Source: a bacterium | GTDB taxonomy: Bacteria > JALSQH01 | Length of the DNA stretch: 7,824 bases | Direction: 5' to 3' | NCBI GenBank assembly: GCA_026985515.1 | Contig: JALSQH010000212.1 | Span: 1-7,824, forward strand | Shown: one piece after another, positions 1 to 5,651 of the stretch | How the letters are laid out: each line of letters starts with the position of its first letter | Position numbering within the stretch: the first letter of the stretch is position 1 | Notes under the pieces: generated by a model | Databases searched by the model: none | Told to the model about the DNA's origin: nothing | Seen by the model: only the letters and a program-made list of their open reading frames with translations | Made by a program: the position numbers and the translations under genes

Positions 1-35
1 TAAAATTTATTATTTTAAAAAACATACATTATATT

Positions 36-63
36 CCGCCGTCACCCAAAAGGTGACGGCCGG
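36..63. other. GC-rich hairpin, possible weak terminator
   Basis: GCCGTCACC (38-46) pairs perfectly with GGTGACGGC (52-60) around the loop CAAAA. Two more pairs (36-37 with 62-63) form if C61 bulges out. It is the strongest fold in the AT-rich left end. No T-run follows directly on the plus strand. On the minus strand AT-rich sequence with a T-run follows about 15 bases later. It could end transcription of a gene outside the window, or be a dispersed palindromic element. The fold is seen directly; its role is not. Confidence 0.5.
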
Positions 64-342
64 TAAGAAGCTGATTTATAGTCAAAAAAGCATACGCTGG
101 TTTAACCATATTTCTATTTGAGATTTTGGGAAGATCCTGTATGGGGAACATTAAGATACTTTCCACATGGTACCGGTAGTTTAGGTATTTACCCCTTTTC
201 TTAGGAAATTTTTACCATAATCACAGGATTAAAATTTATTATCTGCCTTATTTTATTGAAAAGGGTAATTAATTCATCTAAATTTTTAGCTTTTCAAATG
301 GTTTTTCCTCCTGTATCTTTGCAAGAGGATGAAAATAACTCA

Positions 343-371
343 TTGACAGGTAACAGTTTACCTGATACTAT
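343..371 (+). promoter_or_regulatory. Sigma-70-type promoter for the MNT gene
   Basis: A consensus -35 box TTGACA (343-348) is followed after exactly 17 bases by TACTAT (366-371), which matches four of six positions of TATAAT. Transcription would start near 378, giving a leader of roughly 20 bases before the ATG at 401. The leader contains a weak ribosome site, GGTAGGG (387-393), seven bases before that ATG. A perfect inverted repeat lies in the spacer (see 347-364). Confidence 0.6.
347..364. promoter_or_regulatory. Candidate operator: 7-bp inverted repeat between -35 and -10
   Basis: CAGGTAA CAGT TTACCTG is a perfect 7-bp inverted repeat with a 4-base centre. It begins at the last two bases of the -35 box and ends two bases before the -10 box. 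A dimeric repressor bound here would cover the promoter. The repeat and its position are seen directly; that a protein binds it is inferred. The MNT protein has no evident DNA-binding domain, so any repressor would probably be encoded elsewhere or need a partner. Confidence 0.45.
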
Positions 372-400
372 TGAAAAAAGGCCTCTGGTAGGGTGTTATA

Positions 401-682
401 ATGAAGAGGGAAATAATTGATAAAGTAGTTTCAATCTTGAAAAAATATGAAGCCGGAAAAATAGAGATCTTTGGCTCATATGCCAGAGGTGAAGAGACGT
501 CTGAGAGTGACCTTGATATTATTGTGGAATTCGACGAAAGAAAAAGTCTTCTTCAACTTGTGGGGATAGAACAGGAACTGGAAGATGCACTGGGAATAGA
601 GGTAGATTTACTAACCAGGGAATCCATCAGCCCATATTTAATTGAAAAAATAGAAGAAGAAGCTATGGTTGTAATGGAATGA
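401..682 (+). CDS. Minimal nucleotidyltransferase (MNT) domain protein, MntA/antitoxin-like
   Basis: This 93-residue protein consists of one DNA-polymerase-beta-type nucleotidyltransferase domain. Residues 25-39 have the exact family signature: G25-S26, ten residues, then D37-x-D39. A further acidic residue, D69, in the strand 'VDLL' fits the third carboxylate. Known relatives (MntA) transfer AMP groups to a HEPN-domain RNase toxin (HepT) and so neutralise it; they are cytosolic and usually sit beside the HEPN gene. Here no HEPN gene follows, and the next 140 bases hold a DUF429 remnant, so this copy looks like an orphan. The length is normal for stand-alone MNT proteins and all catalytic residues are present. 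A consensus promoter with an embedded palindrome precedes it. The family assignment is firm; an antitoxin role is inferred from family behaviour only. Confidence 0.88.
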   Translation: MKREIIDKVVSILKKYEAGKIEIFGSYARGEETSESDLDIIVEFDERKSLLQLVGIEQELEDALGIEVDLLTRESISPYLIEKIEEEAMVVME

Positions 683-689
683 GGAATAG

Positions 690-824
690 ATTCTCACTTA
701 TATTAAGGGACTCAATTCTTCCAGTATGTTTGTGGCAATAGATGCCCCTTTAATCATTCCCAATGAAAAGGGTTATCGCGAGGCAGATAGAATTGTTGCC
801 AGGGAATTTCACTTGATACCATGA
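690..824 (+). pseudogene. Remnant of a DUF429-family gene
   Basis: After a stop at 687-689, one frame stays open for 44 codons to a TGA at 822-824. It includes the run VAIDAPLIIPNEKGYREAD, which strongly resembles the central part of DUF429 proteins (Pfam PF04250, a predicted RNase-H-fold nuclease family of unproven function), where 'AIDAPL' and a following 'R-x-x-D' are typical. The N-terminal third and the whole C-terminal half of such a protein are missing. No start codon with a ribosome site precedes it; the first ATG, at 726, would give only 32 residues. I read it as a fragment left by a deletion or rearrangement. Its TGA overlaps the ATG of the next gene (ATGA, 821-824). The family match is from memory, not a search. 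Confidence 0.6.
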
Positions 825-2059
825 AGAAGATAAAGGTAAGAGTTTTTTCTGTTGAGAATCTGACTCTTGGAGGGATTGTAACGGGTATTGTTCTTGGTGT
901 TTTCCTGCCGGAAGGAGGAAGTGTTGCAAAGATTCTCGGTGACATTTTTATAAGGCTTTTAAAAATGCTCATAATTCCGCTTGTCTCTGTATCCATCATT
1001 TCCGCAATTCTAACCATAGAAAAAAAGGGGATTCTGAAGCAGATTGGTTTTTACACTATTGCATACTACCTGACAACAACCGCACTGGCTGTTACAACAG
1101 GTTTAATCCTCGTGGTGGTAATTCACCCCTCGGTACCTCTCAGGGGAGTAACGCACACCCTCTCTGGATCTGCCACCTGGAAAGATCTTCTACTTAGTTT
1201 TTTCCCTGAAAATATTGTTAAGAGCTTTGCAGAAGGAAAAGTGCTGCAGGTTATCCTCTTTGCAATCCTCTTTTCTGTAGCAGTCAATTTCCTTCCAGCG
1301 AAACAGAAGGGCATTTTAAAGGATCTGTTTCAGGCTTTCAATGAGGCTTTCATGGTAATAACCAGATGGATTATTCTTCTAACGCCTGCAGGTGTTTTTG
1401 GGCTTGTGTATTACATAACATCCAGATATGGAGTTAAGAGCTTTGCTGAACTTGGCTGGTATATAGTCACGGTGGTTACTGGACTGCTCTTCCATGCATT
1501 TGTGACTCTTCCCCTCCTGGGCTATTTTCTTGGCAGGTTTAATCCATATAAGTATTCTTCCAGTGTATCTGAGGCACTGTTAATTGCTCTTTCAACTGCT
1601 TCAAGTTCCGCCACCCTTCCAGTTTCCTTAAAGGTGGCAGAGGAGAAGGGAAAGGTGTCACCAGTTGTGGCTGCACTTGTTCTTCCCCTGGGAGCAACGA
1701 TTAACATGGATGGAACCGCACTGTATGAAGCAGTAGCCACAGTTTTCATAGCAAATTCATATGGAGTTTCTCTTACAGCTGCTCAACTTATTGTCGTTTT
1801 TCTCACGGCAACCCTTGTTTCCATTGGTGCTGCAGGTATACAGGGAGCAGGAATGGTGATGATGACAATCGTACTGACTTCAGTGGGGCTACCTGTAGAG
1901 GGTATAGGCCTCATAGTTGTGGTGGACAGATTTCTCGATATGTTGAGAACTTCCGTGAATGTCTGGGGGGATCTGACCGGTGCGAAGATTATAACAAGAT
2001 TCTATGGAGGTGAAGATGATATGGCATCTGGTAATGTGGCGGGTGAAGGGGGAGGGTGA
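821..2059 (+). CDS. Dicarboxylate/amino-acid:cation symporter (SDF/DAACS family)
   Basis: This 412-residue inner-membrane protein would import acidic amino acids or C4-dicarboxylates with sodium or protons. The family fold has eight membrane helices and two re-entrant hairpins. Landmarks run in order: helix 1 near 13-30; 'LIIPLVS' at 50-56; the hairpin-1 serine motif SSSATLP at 261-267; NMDGT at 295-299 (helix 7); hairpin-2 tip AAGIQGAG at 337-344; and the helix-8 substrate and cation residues D369, D373, R376, T377, N380 and D384. R376 corresponds to the arginine that binds the side-chain carboxylate in GltPh, favouring an acidic substrate. The hairpin-2 tip has Q341 where glutamate carriers have proline. 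The start at 821 lacks a clear ribosome site and overlaps the DUF429 remnant, but the reading frame covers the whole family. The last ~15 residues are Gly-rich and overlap the next gene. Glutamate/aspartate versus dicarboxylate cannot be decided. Confidence 0.92.
   Translation: MKKIKVRVFSVENLTLGGIVTGIVLGVFLPEGGSVAKILGDIFIRLLKMLIIPLVSVSIISAILTIEKKGILKQIGFYTIAYYLTTTALAVTTGLILVVVIHPSVPLRGVTHTLSGSATWKDLLLSFFPENIVKSFAEGKVLQVILFAILFSVAVNFLPAKQKGILKDLFQAFNEAFMVITRWIILLTPAGVFGLVYYITSRYGVKSFAELGWYIVTVVTGLLFHAFVTLPLLGYFLGRFNPYKYSSSVSEALLIALSTASSSATLPVSLKVAEEKGKVSPVVAALVLPLGATINMDGTALYEAVATVFIANSYGVSLTAAQLIVVFLTATLVSIGAAGIQGAGMVMMTIVLTSVGLPVEGIGLIVVVDRFLDMLRTSVNVWGDLTGAKIITRFYGGEDDMASGNVAGEGGG
2006..2013 (+). 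promoter_or_regulatory. Ribosome binding site fixing the Dabb gene start
   Basis: GGAGGTGA is an eight-base match to the anti-Shine-Dalgarno sequence and ends two bases before the ATG at 2016. It makes 2016 the start rather than the in-frame ATG at 2004, which overlaps the site itself. It lies inside the symporter gene, so translation of the two genes may be coupled. Confidence 0.75.
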
Positions 2060-2312
2060 AGAGAAAAGAAGGAATATGGAAGAGATAGTGAAGATGTTGA
2101 GACAGCTTAAGGAAGTTATTCCTGAAGTGAAGGTGCTCCACACAGGTGTAAATTTTTCCACATCTTCCAGTGCCTTTGATGTGGGACTTATTACCGGATT
2201 TTCCAGCAATGTAGACCTTGAAAATTACAAAATTCATCCAGTGCATTTAAAAATTGTTGAGAGAATTAGAAAGTTAACATTGAAGGCAATAGTAGTTGAT
2301 TTTGAAGATTAA
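2016..2312 (+). CDS. Dabb (stress-responsive A/B barrel) domain protein
   Basis: The 98-residue product begins MIWHLVMW, the hallmark first strand of Dabb proteins (PF07876, dimeric alpha/beta-barrel fold), and ends with the typical last strand 'IVVDFED'. The pattern 'DVGLITGFSS...LENYKIHPVHLKIVERI' at about residues 56-85 is also characteristic, including the conserved 'HP.H' segment. Family members are small cytosolic proteins; some are stress-induced in plants, a few are lyases or cyclases, and most bacterial ones have no known reaction. It is full length. The first 44 bases overlap the end of the symporter gene in another frame, which implies the same transcript and probably translational coupling. 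No terminator is visible after it. The family is confident; the function is unknown. Confidence 0.85.
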   Translation: MIWHLVMWRVKGEGEEKRRNMEEIVKMLRQLKEVIPEVKVLHTGVNFSTSSSAFDVGLITGFSSNVDLENYKIHPVHLKIVERIRKLTLKAIVVDFED

Positions 2313-2333
2313 GAATATCTTATCAGAAAAATT

Positions 2334-2361
2334 TTGGTAAATAATATGTTGATGTTATAAT
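2334..2361 (+). promoter_or_regulatory. Extended -10 promoter for the HD-GYP gene
   Basis: A perfect TATAAT (2356-2361) is preceded by TGT, giving the extended -10 form TGnTATAAT (2353-2361). A weak -35, TTGGTA (2334-2339), sits 16 bases upstream. Transcription would begin near 2368, leaving a leader of about 15 bases before the ATG at 2383 and only a poor ribosome site (GTGAGAAG, 2373-2380). The gene therefore seems to be transcribed separately from the symporter/Dabb pair. Confidence 0.6.
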
Positions 2362-2382
2362 TGAATTTAGTAGTGAGAAGCA

Positions 2383-3654
2383 ATGCTCAGTAATTATATA
2401 AAACCATCTGCGTTGGAGAATTTTCTCTTTTTGTTATCAGAAGCGGTGGATTTAGGTACCGGAAATCTTGCTCATCACCAGATAAGAACAGCATATATAT
2501 CTTTTGAGATAGCGAACAAATTAAGGTTGAACCGGCGAGACGTCAATGAAATAACAATCTCTTCTCTTTTCCATGATATCGGGGCACTCTCAGTTGATGA
2601 TAATTTACTTGATTCTCTGAAAGAATTCAAAGGTGATGACCCTCATTGCAAGGTTGGTGAGATAATTTTGAGAGATTTTCCTTTTTTGATAAAAGGGCCT
2701 ATATATGTTAGATATCATCATACTCCTTATGACAAATTGTTGGAATTGGGTGTAGAAGCAAAATATCACACTGGAGCACAAATTATTTTTCTATCGGACT
2801 ACATTGAAAGGCAGATCAGGAAGTATAATATTGACTGTTTATTATATTTTAAAGGTGTCATTTTAAACCGTGTAACTGAATTATTGTCTATGGGGAAGGT
2901 AAATAAAGATATTTTCGAGGCTTTTATCGAAGTTAGTCAAAAAGAGTCGTTCTGGTTTAATCTTCGTTCTCCAAGTGTACTGCAATTTCTTTTACAGGAG
3001 GGGGAATTCTTGGGAGTTAAAAATAATGTTAGACTTTCTGATATATTAACATTTATTGTAAATGTAGTTGATATTAAATCGAATTATACTATAGCCCATT
3101 CATCTGGGGTATCGGTCGCTTCAAGAAATATTGGTATTGTTATGGGACTTGATGTAGATGACGTAGAAAAACTTCAACTGGCAGGATATCTACATGATAT
3201 TGGGAAAATTGCAGCTCCTTCAAGAATACTAAATAAAAAAGGAAAATTAACACGGGAAGAGTATCTTATTATACAAAGGCATCCTTATTATACTTACAGA
3301 CTCCTCAATGCGATCGATGAGTTGAAATCATTTGTTTTTGCCGCTTTTCATCATGAGAATGAAAAGGGTACCGGGTATCCTTTCGGGTTATCAGGGAAGG
3401 ATCTTGATAAGTTTTCTAGGATTGTAAATGCAGCAGATCTGTTTACTGCCTTGTATGAAGATCGTCCGTATAGAAAAAGAATGAGTGATAAAACGATAAA
3501 AGAGATTTTCCAACAAAGAGCGTCAGAAGGGTTGATGAAAAAATCAATTGCGAAAAGAGTTATTAACCATTTTGGAGAAATAGCTCTTGCAATTAGAGAG
3601 GAACAGGAAAAAATAAGGGAATGGTACTCATCAAGGTTTGGTTCATTGTTATAA
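2383..3654 (+). CDS. Tandem-HD protein with C-terminal HD-GYP phosphodiesterase domain
   Basis: The 423-residue protein has two HD-type modules and no signal peptide, membrane segment or receiver domain, so it should be cytosolic. The C-terminal module (about 215-405) is a full HD-GYP domain, a family that hydrolyses cyclic-di-GMP or related cyclic dinucleotides. It has H239, H271-D272 (LHDIGK), H300-P301, H323-H324-E325, the GTGYP loop (329-333) and D352, then the usual 'RPYR' at 361-364. The N-terminal module (about 10-145) has the same ligands at nearly the same spacing: H32, H64-D65, H88, H112-H113 and D139. It lacks the GYP loop, so it may be a regulatory or differently specific HD domain. 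The gene has its own promoter and stands apart from its neighbours. Four sampled 60-base rows give 33% G+C, against 51% in three rows of the symporter gene, a hint of separate origin. No GGDEF partner is in the window. Activity on c-di-GMP is inferred from the family. Confidence 0.88.
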   Translation: MLSNYIKPSALENFLFLLSEAVDLGTGNLAHHQIRTAYISFEIANKLRLNRRDVNEITISSLFHDIGALSVDDNLLDSLKEFKGDDPHCKVGEIILRDFPFLIKGPIYVRYHHTPYDKLLELGVEAKYHTGAQIIFLSDYIERQIRKYNIDCLLYFKGVILNRVTELLSMGKVNKDIFEAFIEVSQKESFWFNLRSPSVLQFLLQEGEFLGVKNNVRLSDILTFIVNVVDIKSNYTIAHSSGVSVASRNIGIVMGLDVDDVEKLQLAGYLHDIGKIAAPSRILNKKGKLTREEYLIIQRHPYYTYRLLNAIDELKSFVFAAFHHENEKGTGYPFGLSGKDLDKFSRIVNAADLFTALYEDRPYRKRMSDKTIKEIFQQRASEGLMKKSIAKRVINHFGEIALAIREEQEKIREWYSSRFGSLL

Positions 3655-3675
3655 ATAGTTAGAGAATTGCTCATT

Positions 3676-3704
3676 TTGCAACCACACGTCATTTTTGATA
3701 AAAT
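3676..3704 (+). promoter_or_regulatory. Promoter of the tRNA cluster
   Basis: TTGCAA (3676-3681) and TAAAAT (3699-3704) are separated by 17 bases, and TGA directly before the second box makes it an extended -10. Transcription would start near 3711, about six bases before the mature 5' end of tRNA-Pro. No other comparable promoter is seen before tig, so this one may serve the six tRNAs and the genes behind them. Confidence 0.6.
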
Positions 3705-3716
3705 ATTTTTTGGTGT

Positions 3717-3793
3717 CGGGGCGTAGCGCAGCATGGTAGCGCACCTGCCTTGGGAGCAGGGAGTCGGAGGTTCAAGTCCTCTCGCCCCGACCA
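3717..3793 (+). tRNA. tRNA-Pro (anticodon UGG)
   Basis: The acceptor stem CGGGGCG (3717-3723) pairs with CGCCCCG (3783-3789), followed by discriminator A and encoded CCA (3791-3793). The anticodon stem CCTGC/GCAGG (3744-3748/3756-3760) encloses the loop CTTGGGA with anticodon TGG at 3751-3753. The first base C with discriminator A fits bacterial tRNA-Pro. It is the first gene of the cluster. Confidence 0.97.
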
Positions 3794-3805
3794 ATTAATC
3801 TGGCT

Positions 3806-3882
3806 GCGCCAGTGGCTCAATAGGATAGAGCAGCGGCCTTCTAAGCCGCGGGTTGGGGGTTCGAGTCCCTCCTGGCGCGCCA
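3806..3882 (+). tRNA. tRNA-Arg (anticodon UCU)
   Basis: The acceptor stem GCGCCAG (3806-3812) pairs with CTGGCGC (3872-3878), then discriminator G and encoded CCA (3880-3882). The anticodon stem GCGGC/GCCGC holds the loop CTTCTAA with anticodon TCT at 3840-3842. It reads AGA (and AGG by wobble), codons that are frequent in the window's protein genes. Confidence 0.97.
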
Positions 3883-3893
3883 CTATTTTTCAT

Positions 3894-3970
3894 GGTGGGC
3901 GTAGCTCAACAGGTAGAGCGCTGGACTGTGGCTCCAGTGGCTGTGGGTTCAAGTCCCATCGCCCACCCCA
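3894..3970 (+). tRNA. tRNA-His (anticodon GUG)
   Basis: The acceptor stem GTGGGCG (3895-3901) pairs with CGCCCAC (3960-3966), with discriminator C at 3967 and encoded CCA (3968-3970). The extra 5' base that histidyl-tRNA synthetase recognises, G-1, is encoded at 3894 opposite C73. The anticodon loop CTGTGGC (3926-3932) carries GTG at 3928-3930. Confidence 0.97.
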
Positions 3971-3988
3971 TAAATTGGCATATAAAAC

Positions 3989-4062
<74 letters not shown>

Positions 4063-4075
4063 CATTGGATAGGGT

Positions 4076-4151
4076 GGGCCGCTAGCTCAGCTGGTAGAGC
4101 AGCAGACTCTTAATCTGCGGGTCGCAGGTTCGAATCCTGCGCGGCTCACCA
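4076..4151 (+). tRNA. tRNA-Lys (anticodon CUU)
   Basis: The acceptor stem GGGCCGC (4076-4082) pairs with GCGGCTC (4141-4147), with one G-U pair at the second position. Discriminator A and encoded CCA (4149-4151) follow. The anticodon stem GCAGA/TCTGC holds the loop CTCTTAA with CTT at 4109-4111. A short T-run follows at 4152-4157. Confidence 0.97.
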
Positions 4152-4175
4152 TTTTTTATTATTGTGACACCTGAG

Positions 4176-4261
4176 GCGGGGGTGGCGGAACTGGTAGACG
4201 CGCTGGACTTAGGATCCAGTGCCGATGAGGCGTGAGGGTTCGAGTCCCTCTCCCCGCACCA
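4176..4261 (+). tRNA. tRNA-Leu (anticodon UAG)
   Basis: This is a class II tRNA. The acceptor stem GCGGGGG (4176-4182) pairs with TCCCCGC (4251-4257), with a terminal G-U pair, then discriminator A and encoded CCA (4259-4261). The anticodon loop CTTAGGA (4208-4214) carries TAG at 4210-4212. A long variable arm follows (about 4220-4234). Its 3' end lies only 22 bases before the tig start codon, with the tig ribosome site between. Confidence 0.97.
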
Positions 4262-4271
4262 GAAATAGATG

Positions 4272-4278
4272 AAAGGAG
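4272..4278 (+). promoter_or_regulatory. Ribosome binding site fixing the tig start
   Basis: AAAGGAG lies five bases before the ATG at 4284. It selects that start over the in-frame ATG at 4269, which precedes the site and is only seven bases from the tRNA-Leu CCA. The first residues from 4284 (MPEINLKD) also suit a trigger factor N-terminus. Confidence 0.7.
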
Positions 4279-4283
4279 TGGAA

Positions 4284-5651
4284 ATGCCTGAGATCAATTT
4301 AAAGGACATTTCTCCAACCAGGAAAGAGATCGAAGTAAAGTACTCTGATACGGAGGTTAAATCCGCCATTGATGAATCTCTCTCAGAAATTCAGAAAAGT
4401 GCGACCCTTCCCGGTTTCAGGAAGGGGAGAGCACCCATCAATCTTATCAGAAGAAGGTATCTGAAAGCAGTTCTGGAGAAAGTTAAGGAGGATCTTTTTG
4501 AAGAGGGGTATGTTGAAGGGGTTAAGAAGGGCGAATGGAGAGTTCTCAAACTTCTTAAAACAGATATTGGAGAGGTTAAAGAGGGGGGGCCATTTACTTT
4601 TAAAGCTGAAGTAGAGGTTGCTCCAAAGGTTGAGAACCTCCAGTATGAGAATCTTGATGTTGATTTGAACAAAAAGCCTGAGGAGGTCAAGGAGGAGGAG
4701 ATTGAAAAAGTTATAAACAAAATGCGTCGTGATATTGCAGATGTTGTACCGGTTGAGGAGGAGAGGGAAGTAAAGGCTGGAGATGTGGTAAATGTTAATA
4801 TTTCTGTTGAGAGAAAGGATTCTCCCGGTGAGTTTATGACCCTTTACGAAAATCAGGATGTACTGATTGAGGAAGATGAAGCCTTTCATACCGAGCTCAA
4901 AAGGAGCCTCATAGGTAAAAAACCTGGTGAGGAGTATGAACTTGAGGTTGAGGTTGATAAAGAGAAGGAACTTGATGAAACAAGGGATAAGGTCAAGTAC
5001 AAGGTAAAAGTAAACGAAATAAAGGTTCTTGACCTCCCCGAGGTAAATAAGGAATTTGCAGAAAAATTTGGATTTGAGAGTGTGGATGCCCTTAAGGATT
5101 ACATAAGAGAGATGTTGCAGAAGGAAAAAGAGAAAAACTTTAATCAGGAGTTGACACAGGAGATCCTGGATGCTCTTGTCAAAGCAAATCCCATTCCAGA
5201 GTTACCTGAGGTAACGACCAGCGAATACATAGAGGAGGAGTACAGGAAGGCGGGAGTGGATACTCTCCCTGAAGAGAGAAGGGAAGAGGTTAAACAGAAA
5301 ATAGCGGATAATGTTAAGAAAGGGTTGAGGGAAACCTTTGTTGTCCTGCAGGTGGCTGAGAAGGAAAACATCTCAGTTTCTGAAGCTGAGGTAGATGAAT
5401 TTTTTGAGGAACAGGCAAAGTATCAGCCGGGTCAGATTACTCCTGAGCAGTTAAAACAGCTCTACATCCAGTCAGGGTTGATTAATAAGGTTAGAAGTGA
5501 TATCCTATATAAGAAGGTTGTAGATAGAATAAAGGAGATTTTAAAAGGTAGCGAGGAGAAAAAAGAGAAAAATGAAGAAAAAGAACCAAGTGGAGAACTT
5601 CCTGGTCCCGATAGTGATAGAACAGAGCCACAGGGGGGAGAGGGCGTATGA
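4284..5651 (+). CDS. tig: Trigger factor
   Basis: This 455-residue protein is a ribosome-bound chaperone that meets nascent chains at the exit tunnel. Its N-terminal domain (about 1-145) has the ribosome-docking signature GFRKGRAP at 44-51. The middle domain (about 155-247) sits where the FKBP-type prolyl isomerase belongs but is divergent: it lacks the usual 'G-x-x-D-G-x-x-F-x-G-G' stretch, so isomerase activity is doubtful. The C-terminal domain (about 248-415) is Glu/Lys-rich and helical, as in the family. The tail after residue 418 is low-complexity and charged; its last 26 codons overlap clpP in another frame. The clpP and clpX genes follow, a common arrangement. Transcription probably comes from the tRNA promoter, since no room remains for a separate one. 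The length is close to normal (about 430-450) apart from the tail. Confidence 0.95.
   Translation: MPEINLKDISPTRKEIEVKYSDTEVKSAIDESLSEIQKSATLPGFRKGRAPINLIRRRYLKAVLEKVKEDLFEEGYVEGVKKGEWRVLKLLKTDIGEVKEGGPFTFKAEVEVAPKVENLQYENLDVDLNKKPEEVKEEEIEKVINKMRRDIADVVPVEEEREVKAGDVVNVNISVERKDSPGEFMTLYENQDVLIEEDEAFHTELKRSLIGKKPGEEYELEVEVDKEKELDETRDKVKYKVKVNEIKVLDLPEVNKEFAEKFGFESVDALKDYIREMLQKEKEKNFNQELTQEILDALVKANPIPELPEVTTSEYIEEEYRKAGVDTLPEERREEVKQKIADNVKKGLRETFVVLQVAEKENISVSEAEVDEFFEEQAKYQPGQITPEQLKQLYIQSGLINKVRSDILYKKVVDRIKEILKGSEEKKEKNEEKEPSGELPGPDSDRTEPQGGEGV

Larger units (their letters stand above)
1..400. other. AT-rich stretch without a recognisable gene
   Basis: No reading frame here resembles a protein I know. 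The stretch holds a GC-rich hairpin at 36-63, several short GGTA/TACC inverted repeats at 169-193, and a promoter with an internal palindrome at 343-371 that serves the gene starting at 401. The rest is AT-rich and interrupted by stops in every frame except a weak open run at 204-420, which has no ribosome binding site and no familiar motif. It may hold the 3' untranslated region of a gene left of the window, or decayed sequence. Confidence 0.5.

Noticed and set aside
1-242. 13-base direct repeat TAAAATTTATTAT at 1-13 and 230-242
   Set aside because: It is pure A/T in AT-rich DNA, with only two copies and no associated transposase or integrase, so chance is sufficient.
397-402. TATAAT overlapping the MNT start codon
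   Set aside because: No -35 box at the right distance, and the promoter at 343-371 is better placed.
204-420. Open frame of about 72 codons, with an ATG at 298, running into the MNT gene
   Set aside because: No ribosome site, no recognisable motif, and it overlaps the promoter and the start of a convincing gene in another frame. A chance open run is likelier.
1889-2246. Minus-strand open frames over the symporter/Dabb junction
   Set aside because: Shadows of two genes that both show clear family motifs.
2309-2328. Imperfect palindrome GATTAAGA-ATA-TCTTATC after the Dabb gene as a terminator
   Set aside because: The stem is almost all A/T, contains a gap, and has no T-run after it.
4152-4157. 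T-run after tRNA-Lys as a terminator
   Set aside because: No separate hairpin precedes it apart from the tRNA itself, and tRNA-Leu follows closely.
4383-4889. Minus-strand open frame of 168 codons inside tig
   Set aside because: It is antisense to a well-supported trigger factor frame, with a composition (Leu/Ile/Asn/Phe runs) typical of shadow translation and no known motif.
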